Of a stretch of DNA of 64,000 bases, positions 59,012 through 64,000 are shown piece by piece. The translations under genes were made by a program, and so were the position numbers. The stretch is from DASUPK01 sp963801055 (GTDB taxonomy: Bacteria > Actinomycetota > Thermoleophilia > Solirubrobacterales > 70-9): the NCBI GenBank assembly GCA_963801055.1, contig CAWDDE010000001.1, positions 124,001 through 188,000 of the forward strand. The letters are read 5' to 3'. The notes under the pieces were generated by a model. That model saw only the letters and a program-made list of their open reading frames with translations. It had not been told where the DNA came from and made no database searches. Each line of letters starts with the position of its first letter. The stretch's first letter is position 1.

Positions 59012-59479
59012 TTGACCTTTCAGTCCACAGGCCCAACCCTTCAGTTTGAGAGCGCAGACGCGGTGTTGCGGGTGCTGCGCGTGCACGGTCTTCGCATCTC
59101 CACGGCTCGCCGGCTGATCGTCAGTTTCCTCTTCGAGGCGAGGGGTCCGGTCTCGGCACAGCAGATCGCGAAGGGCCTGGATCGGACGCCACTGGATCTC
59201 GCCTCGGTGTACCGCAATCTCGAGATACTGGAGGCGATCGGGGTGGTCCGTCACTTCCACGCCGGCCACGGTCCCGGCCGCTACGTCCTGATCCGCGGCG
59301 GTGTGCAGGAGTACCTGACGTGTGATCGCTGTGGGGCGATCGAGGAGATCGATCACTCCGAGCTCGACCCGCTCCGGGAGGACGTCGAACAGCGCTTCGG
59401 ATACCGCGTTCGCTTCACTCACTTCCCGATGGTGGGCGTCTGCCCGCGCTGCGCGGAGCGCGAAAGAGCGGCGAGCTAG
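59012..59479 (+). CDS. Fur-family transcriptional regulator
   Basis: 155 residues. Winged helix LRISTARRLIVSFLFEARGPVSAQQIAKGL and DLASVYRNLEILEAIGVVRHFHAGHGPGRYVLI; dimer domain with two Cys pairs (CDRCGAIEEIDHSEL and CPRCAERE), the structural zinc site, and EQRFGYRVRFTHFPMVGVC. The HFHAGHGPGRY region contributes metal-binding His residues. Metal identity (Zn, Fe, peroxide) is not decided; the lack of a C-terminal His cluster argues for a Zur/PerR-like small member. TTG 59012 is the likely start. Confidence 0.92.
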   Translation: MTFQSTGPTLQFESADAVLRVLRVHGLRISTARRLIVSFLFEARGPVSAQQIAKGLDRTPLDLASVYRNLEILEAIGVVRHFHAGHGPGRYVLIRGGVQEYLTCDRCGAIEEIDHSELDPLREDVEQRFGYRVRFTHFPMVGVCPRCAERERAAS

Positions 59480-59508
59480 TGCGCGCCTGACGAGAGTGCC
59501 CGGCTCGG

Positions 59509-59514
59509 TACGGT
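59509..59514 (+). promoter_or_regulatory. -10 hexamer TACGGT, leaderless start at 59521
   Basis: TACGGT ends 6 bases before GTG 59521; no ribosome site. Confidence 0.45.
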
Positions 59515-59520
59515 TGATCC

Positions 59521-60666
59521 GTGCGAGAGCCAGGGCTGAGCGCAATAGGAAGCTGGAGCGGCGGGCGCTATCTGCGCTTCGGTGCGGCGATCGAGCCGGA
59601 GCGGCTCGAGGCTCTGCTCCGTCCTGGCGACGGCATCGGCACGGTGCTGACAGCGGACGTCTACGGGCAGGGGGAGGCCGACACGCTGGTCGGCCGGGCG
59701 CTGGCCGGAATCCCTCGGGACGAGTTCAGCCTGGTCGGAGCCGTCGGCCACGACTTCTACGCCGGTGAGCGCGACGGCCCGCGCGGCTTCCCGCGCTTCA
59801 CCGATCCGGCATTGCGCGGCCCGGACGAGTATGCGGGATACCTGCGGATGGCCGCCGAGCGCAGCCTCGAGCGCCTCGGGCAGGCGCGCTTCGACCTGCT
59901 GCTGCTCCACAACCCGGATCGGATCGGCTACGAGAGCGAGGCGGTCTGGGACGGAATGGCGGCGCTCCGCGACGCCGGCCTCACGGACGCGATCGGCGTC
60001 GCGCCTGGCCCCGCCAACGGGTTCACGCTCGATCTCGTCTACTGCTTCGAGCGCTTCGGCGACCGGATCGACTGGGTAATGATCATCCTCAACCCGCTCG
60101 AGCCCTGGCCCGGCGAGCTCTGTCTGGACGCAGCCTCTCGCCAGGGGGTCCGGGTGATCACTCGAGTGGTGGACTACGGCGGGCTCTTCTGGGACGACGT
60201 CACGCCCGAGACCGAGCTGCCGCGGGGCGATCACCGCTCCTTCCGGCCTGAGGGATGGATCGCGGAGGGGCGAGCCAAGCTCGATCGGCTGCGGCCGATC
60301 GCGGAGCGGGCCGGGCTCACCCCGATGCAGCTCGCCTGTCAGTGGGACCTCGCGCACCCGGCGGTCGAGTGCGCGGTCCCGACCCTGATCCAAGAGCTGG
60401 GGGAGGGCGCCAGGCCGATCGAGGAGAAGAGGGCGGAGCTGGCGAGCCTGCCACCCGAAGGGCGGCTGAGCGAAGCCGACGTCGAGGAGATTCGTGCGAC
60501 CGGCGACAACACCGGCAGCATGGCGCTGAAGGGAGCCACGCCTGACCACTCGGGGGAGGAGCGCCCCGACCGCTGGCCGGTGAGCCTCGAGCTGGCGGAG
60601 GTCGCGGGACGGTGGGAGATCGATCCGGAGCGGGATCTGCGGCAGGCCGCAGCGGCCGCCCGCTAA
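59521..60666 (+). CDS. Aldo/keto reductase family protein
   Basis: A TIM-barrel NADPH reductase outline of 381 residues: TADVYGQGEADTLVGRALAGIPRDEFSLVGAVGHDFY (catalytic Tyr region), RSLERLGQARFDLLLLHNPDRIG (the LxxLGxxxxDLxxxH motif), AALRDAGLTDAIGVAPG and LACQWDLAHPAVECAVPTLIQ. The catalytic Tyr/Lys pair is not clearly visible: Tyr lies in DVYGQGEAD and the expected Lys is not obvious (VGAVGHDFY). The protein has a C-terminal extension (RWPVSLELAEVAGRWEIDPE). GTG 59521. Confidence 0.88.
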   Translation: MREPGLSAIGSWSGGRYLRFGAAIEPERLEALLRPGDGIGTVLTADVYGQGEADTLVGRALAGIPRDEFSLVGAVGHDFYAGERDGPRGFPRFTDPALRGPDEYAGYLRMAAERSLERLGQARFDLLLLHNPDRIGYESEAVWDGMAALRDAGLTDAIGVAPGPANGFTLDLVYCFERFGDRIDWVMIILNPLEPWPGELCLDAASRQGVRVITRVVDYGGLFWDDVTPETELPRGDHRSFRPEGWIAEGRAKLDRLRPIAERAGLTPMQLACQWDLAHPAVECAVPTLIQELGEGARPIEEKRAELASLPPEGRLSEADVEEIRATGDNTGSMALKGATPDHSGEERPDRWPVSLELAEVAGRWEIDPERDLRQAAAAAR

Positions 60667-60701
60667 CCTCGAACGGTCCCCGACTCTGCCGGGGGCAGGC
60701 A

Positions 60702-61148
60702 ATGGCCGCAGTGATCTCAGCGATCAGGAGAGTTCTCGTCGGTACCGGCTCGACTGCGTTCACGCTCGTCGGAGCCGTGCTGATCGGCTTCGGCGTGCCG
60801 CTCTTCTGGATCTTCATTGCCTCCCAGTTCTACGGTAAGACGGGCGCCGTCAACGGGCCGGTCGCCGCCTTCATCGGCACCGGGATCCTCGTCTCCTACT
60901 ACGGACTGCTGCTGATCGCCTCGTGGATACGAGCGCGCCTGCTGCGGCGCCAGACCGGGCAGCCGCAGCGGCTGACCGGCCGTGACCCTTGGAACCGCAG
61001 CATGCGGGACACGCCGTACAAGCCCGGCCATCAGCAGAGCGACCCGATCGAGCGGCTGTTCGTTGCCACGGCGATCGTCTCGCTGATCGCCTTCCTGGTC
61101 TGGTTCGCCTTCTTCGCGGGCGCGCCGTTCCCGAACAGCCCTGCCTGA
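60702..61148 (+). CDS. Three-helix membrane protein of unknown function
   Basis: 148 residues with hydrophobic helices at about residues 17-42, 52-75 and 118-140, and a basic cytosolic loop (RARLLRRQTGQPQRLTGRDPWNRSMRDTPYKPG). ATG 60702 is 35 bases after the reductase stop. No family is recognised. The next gene overlaps its end. Confidence 0.75.
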   Translation: MAAVISAIRRVLVGTGSTAFTLVGAVLIGFGVPLFWIFIASQFYGKTGAVNGPVAAFIGTGILVSYYGLLLIASWIRARLLRRQTGQPQRLTGRDPWNRSMRDTPYKPGHQQSDPIERLFVATAIVSLIAFLVWFAFFAGAPFPNSPA

Positions 61149-61812
61149 TCCGAGCCAGTCCGGCTGGGAGCTCGTCACGCAGACGATCGAGCTCCCGAGC
61201 GGGGAGCTCCGCCTGCTCCAGCCCGCCGAGGGCGCGGAGATCCCCGACGACGGGCCGGTCGAATGGGCGCCGCTCGCGCCTTACTGGTCCATCCTCTGGC
61301 GGAGCGGCGTAGCCCTGGCACGCGAGCTCTCACGCGTTCCCCTCGACGGTCTGCGCGTCGTCGAGCTCGGCTGCGGGCTTGCCGTGCCGAGCCTCGCCGC
61401 CGCGCGCGCAGGGGCCGTCGTGCTGGCGACGGATGCCGACCCGGTCGCGCTTGAGCTCGCCGAGCGCAACGCCGTCGCGAACGGGGTGCGGATCGAAACG
61501 GCGAGGGTCGAATGGGCTTCGCCCGGCGAGCTGCTGGAGCGGGCTCCGTTCGACCTTGTGCTCGCCGCCGATGTCCTCTACGAGCGTCCCAATGTGGCCC
61601 GGCTGCTCACACTGCTGCCGCGGCTCGCCCCGGAGGCCTGGATCGCCGGTCCCAGCCGACCGGCCGCAGACGCGTTTCTGAAGGAGGCGGAGCGGCGCTG
61701 GCAGGTCGAGACGAACGCGCGCGGGGTCGTCAGCGTGCACCGGCTGCGGCTCGCTCCCGCTGCCTCTTCGTCTCACCGGGACCAGGCCGGGGGTGAATCT
61801 CGGTCGGCTTGA
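61141..61812 (+). CDS. Class I SAM-dependent methyltransferase
   Basis: The frame is open from within the end of the previous gene: WELVTQTIELPSGELRLLQPAEG, then WAPLAPYWSILWRSGVALARELSR, the SAM motif RVVELGCGLAVPSLAAARAGA, motif II LATDADPVALELAERNAVANGV and FDLVLAADVLYERPNVARLL. The LWxSG-A-LA and VVELGCGLAVPSLAAA blocks match the FAM86/METTL-like lysine or small-molecule methyltransferases. No standard start codon lies upstream of these motifs except near the overlap, so the start is uncertain. The C-terminal 20 residues are likely non-native. About 220 residues. Confidence 0.82.
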   Translation: MPDPSQSGWELVTQTIELPSGELRLLQPAEGAEIPDDGPVEWAPLAPYWSILWRSGVALARELSRVPLDGLRVVELGCGLAVPSLAAARAGAVVLATDADPVALELAERNAVANGVRIETARVEWASPGELLERAPFDLVLAADVLYERPNVARLLTLLPRLAPEAWIAGPSRPAADAFLKEAERRWQVETNARGVVSVHRLRLAPAASSSHRDQAGGESRSA

Positions 61813-61959
61813 CCTCCTCGCGACAGTGGGAGCAGGTCGGAAGCATGTGCACGCGAGACGGCGCTCGCTCCGGAGCGATCCCCGGCCTAGTCCCGACGGC
61901 CGGCAATCGAGCGCGCAAGATCCGGCACATCCCGCGCGGGAAGCGTCGGATGCCATCCC

Positions 61960-61965
61960 TAGCCT
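61960..61965 (+). promoter_or_regulatory. -10 hexamer TAGCCT, leaderless start of radA at 61972
   Basis: TAGCCT ends 6 bases before ATG 61972; no ribosome site. Confidence 0.5.
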
Positions 61966-61971
61966 GACGGG

Positions 61972-63402
61972 ATGGCCGGGAAATCCGTCTCTTATCGCTG
62001 CTCGGAGTGCGGGCACGCCGCCCCGACCTGGACCGGGCAGTGCTCGGGCTGCGGGGCCTGGAACACGCTGGAGCAGGTGGGTGCTCCCTCACCGGCCCGC
62101 CGCGGCGGCGCGCGCCGGAGGAGCGTGCCGAAGCCGGTGCCGCTTCGCGACGTGAAGGCCCAGCGGTCCGCGCGACTGGGCACCGGCATCGCCGAGCTCG
62201 ACCGGGTCCTGGGCGGCGGTCTCGTGCCCGGCTCGCTCGTCCTGCTCGGCGGGGCGCCCGGCATCGGCAAGAGCACGCTGGCCGGGATGGCGCTGGCCAA
62301 CATCGCCGGGTCGGGTCAAGCGGTGCTCTACGTCTCCGGCGAGGAATCTGCCGCGCAGGTCCGGCGGCGCGCCGAGCGCCTGGGGGATGCGGCGCTCGGT
62401 GTGCCGATGCTCGCAGAGCCCTCGCTCGAATCGGTGCTCGCAGCGCTCGAATCCGAGCGCCCCGCGGCTTGTGTGATCGACTCGGTCCAGACACTAGCCA
62501 TCCCCGACGCCGCGCCCGGCAGCGTCGGGGCGGTCCGCGCCGCGACCTCGGCGCTGCTCGAGACCGCCAAGCGGCTCGAGGTCACGCTGATCCTGATCGG
62601 ACACGTGACCAAGGAGGGCTCGCTCGCGGGGCCTCGGGCTCTCGAGCACCTGGTCGACTGCGTGCTGCACTTCGAGGGCGAGCGGGAGCGGACCTTCCGC
62701 ACCCTTCGTGCCCTGAAGAACCGCTTCGGAGCCACCAGCGAGGTCGGTGTCTTCGAGATGCGCCAAGGCGGGCTGGTCGAGGTCGCGGATCCGTCCGCCC
62801 GCTTCGTCGGCGAGGCACGGCCCGCGCCGGGATCGGTGGTGCTCTGCGCGATGGAGGGGACGCGTCCGCTCCTGGTCGAGGTGCAGGCGCTGGTCGCTCC
62901 GACCGAGATCGTGCCCCCGCGCCGCACCGCGACCGGCGTCGATCGCAACCGGTTGGCCCTGGTGCTCGCGGTGCTGACCAGGCATGCAGGGCTCTCGCTT
63001 TCATCGGCCGACGTGTTCGTCAACGTTGCCGGCGGGCTGCGCGTGGACGAGCCGGGCGCCGACCTGGCGGTGGCGCTGGCAGTGGCGTCGGCTCACTCGG
63101 ACCGCGCCCTGGAGACTGATGGCAAGCCGCTCGCCTGCTTCGGCGAGGTCGGCCTCACCGGCGAGGTGCGCTACGTGGCTCATGCGGACCGGCGGGTAGC
63201 CGAGGCCCGCAAGTTCGGCCTGGACCGCGTCCTCGGCCCGCCGCCTGGAGACCAGCCAATCGCGGGTCTCTCAGCTGTGGCAAGTCTGAAAGGCGCGCTG
63301 TCGGGCGGGTGGCCTCGTCGGGGGCCCCGTCCGAGGACAACGCCCTTGCCCGCAGGACGGGGGGACCCACGGCGACAGGACCCGCCCGCCAGGGCCGCTT
63401 GA
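61972..63402 (+). CDS. radA: DNA repair protein RadA
   Basis: RecA-related helicase that extends recombination intermediates. N-terminal zinc finger CSECGHAAPTWTGQCSGCGAWNT, Walker A LGGAPGIGKSTLAGMAL, Walker B ACVIDSVQTL, the KNRFG motif (LRALKNRFGATSEVGVFEM), and a Lon-like C-terminal domain (GVDRNRLALVLAVL, DVFVNVAGGLRVDEPGADLAVALAVAS, GEVGLTGEVRYV). The last 35 residues (GGWPRRGPRPR and onwards) look non-native, and an indel near 63300 may have removed the true stop. disA follows, as in most Gram-positive genomes. Confidence 0.97.
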   Translation: MAGKSVSYRCSECGHAAPTWTGQCSGCGAWNTLEQVGAPSPARRGGARRRSVPKPVPLRDVKAQRSARLGTGIAELDRVLGGGLVPGSLVLLGGAPGIGKSTLAGMALANIAGSGQAVLYVSGEESAAQVRRRAERLGDAALGVPMLAEPSLESVLAALESERPAACVIDSVQTLAIPDAAPGSVGAVRAATSALLETAKRLEVTLILIGHVTKEGSLAGPRALEHLVDCVLHFEGERERTFRTLRALKNRFGATSEVGVFEMRQGGLVEVADPSARFVGEARPAPGSVVLCAMEGTRPLLVEVQALVAPTEIVPPRRTATGVDRNRLALVLAVLTRHAGLSLSSADVFVNVAGGLRVDEPGADLAVALAVASAHSDRALETDGKPLACFGEVGLTGEVRYVAHADRRVAEARKFGLDRVLGPPPGDQPIAGLSAVASLKGALSGGWPRRGPRPRTTPLPAGRGDPRRQDPPARAA

Positions 63403-63427
63403 CAAGGCCTTTCCCGACCTATCAAGA
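63399..63427 (+). promoter_or_regulatory. Possible disA promoter
   Basis: TTGACA (63399-63404) is a consensus -35 box; TATCAA (63420-63425) after 15 bases or TCAAGA after 17 bases could be the -10. It overlaps the end of radA as read. An AT-richer leader of about 50 bases follows before ATG 63479. Confidence 0.45.
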
Positions 63428-63478
63428 CGGATTTCGCCGCAAATCAACCTCCTTTGCTTTCTGCTTTCATCAGACGCG

Positions 63479-64000
63479 ATGGCGTCTTCGCTTCCCGGCG
63501 ACGATCTACAGGAATTGGAGGCGCGACAGGATCCGCGACTTCTGCGAGCACTCGACATCGTTGCCCCGGGCACCGCGTTGCGCGAGGGCATCGACAACAT
63601 CGTTCATTCGCGTAGCGGCGGGCTGATCGTGATCGGAGACCCGGAGGAGGTCTCCTTTCTCTTTTCGGGGGGGATCAACCTCGACATCGATTACACCCCC
63701 GCGCTGCTCTACCAGGTGGCGAAGATGGACGGGGCCATCGTTCTCAACGAGCAGGCGACCAAGATCGTCTGCGCCAACGTCCAGCTGATGCCGGACCCGA
63801 CGATCCTCTCGTCGGAGACCGGCACCCGGCACCGCACCGCGGAGCGCGTCTCGAAGCAGACCGACGCCCTGGTCGTGGCGATCTCGGAACGGCGCGACGT
63901 CGTCTCGCTCTACCTGGGAGGGATGAAGTACATCCTCCAGGACATTCCCGCGGTCCTGGCCAAGGCGAACCAGGGCCTCGCCACCCTCGACAAGTACCGC
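63479..64000 (+). CDS. disA: DNA integrity scanning diadenylate cyclase DisA, 5' part
   Basis: Makes c-di-AMP and scans DNA for lesions. 174 residues are visible, cut by the window end. ALREGIDNIVHSRSGGLIVIGDPEE, then KMDGAIVLNEQATKIVCANVQL (the DGA motif) and TGTRHRTAERVSKQTDALVVAISERRDVVSLYL (the RHR motif), which are the active-site blocks of the DAC domain. ATG 63479 is the family start. Position after radA agrees with the conserved radA-disA pair. Confidence 0.97.
   Translation, partial: MASSLPGDDLQELEARQDPRLLRALDIVAPGTALREGIDNIVHSRSGGLIVIGDPEEVSFLFSGGINLDIDYTPALLYQVAKMDGAIVLNEQATKIVCANVQLMPDPTILSSETGTRHRTAERVSKQTDALVVAISERRDVVSLYLGGMKYILQDIPAVLAKANQGLATLDKYR

Noticed and set aside
61730..61846. 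Minus-strand mini frame with a CxxC pair (TCSHC)
   Set aside because: Only about 39 residues, antisense to the methyltransferase end, single CxxC and no ribosome site.

Overview
The window is very GC-rich, densely coded DNA from an actinomycete, most plausibly a Thermoleophilia-type lineage (Solirubrobacterales or Gaiellales relatives). This rests on an actinobacterial-type integration host factor (mihF), SigJ-like sigma factors, a DUF4331 protein, a CoxE-like VWA protein with a MoxR ATPase, and the order tilS-hpt-ftsH ... folP-folB-folK-coaX-dusB-greA-lysS-clpC ... radA-disA. The taxonomic call is inference. I found no rRNA, tRNA, CRISPR array, insertion sequence or phage module.

Layout. 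Positions 1-9.5 kb carry mihF, an alpha-oxoamine synthase, a YghO-type acyltransferase, a PEBP protein, AlkA, a truncated ECF sigma factor, a CGNR zinc-finger regulator and a three-gene ABC importer (thiZ-thiX-thiY) behind a TPP riboswitch. Positions 9.5-17 kb hold polyphosphate-related genes (CYTH, CHAD, PPK2), an SDR-SigJ pair and a MoxR / VWA / peroxiredoxin operon. Positions 17-22.5 kb form one minus-strand operon: a large class III cyclase-AAA-TPR protein, then SRPBCC, EVE, DUF2203 and a membrane protein. Positions 22.5-30 kb contain a lipoprotein, two CaCA-family cation exchangers, a four-gene minus operon with Bcp, an acyl-CoA dehydrogenase with a palindromic operator, ExoD and PadR. 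Positions 30-40 kb contain a 3-hydroxyacyl-CoA dehydrogenase/enoyl-CoA hydratase fusion coupled to a sirtuin, a multidomain peptidoglycan hydrolase, a nucleoside phosphorylase and a MerR-cyclase fusion. Positions 40-64 kb are the conserved housekeeping block: tRNA modification, purine salvage, FtsH, folate and CoA synthesis, GreA, LysS, ClpC, RadA and DisA. A DUF4331-TPR pair, a Fur-family regulator, an aldo/keto reductase and a methyltransferase are interspersed.

Two properties run through the window. First, about 27 genes are interrupted by one or more apparent single-base frameshifts, including essential ones (ftsH, lysS, tilS). They are densest between 1 and 31 kb. This is best read as indel errors in the assembly, so I give merged gene spans and state where the frame changes. 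Second, at least 15 genes have a TANNNT-like hexamer ending 6 or 7 bases before the start codon and no Shine-Dalgarno sequence, which is the signature of leaderless transcription. In two cases the stop codon of the upstream gene forms the first three bases of that hexamer.

The strongest non-coding signals are the TPP riboswitch at 9455-9547, whose 3' strand contains the ribosome binding site of thiZ, and the clpC leader. The latter has a 23-bp inverted repeat over the promoter and a long 5' UTR with interleaved complementary segments that could form a pseudoknot or a switch.
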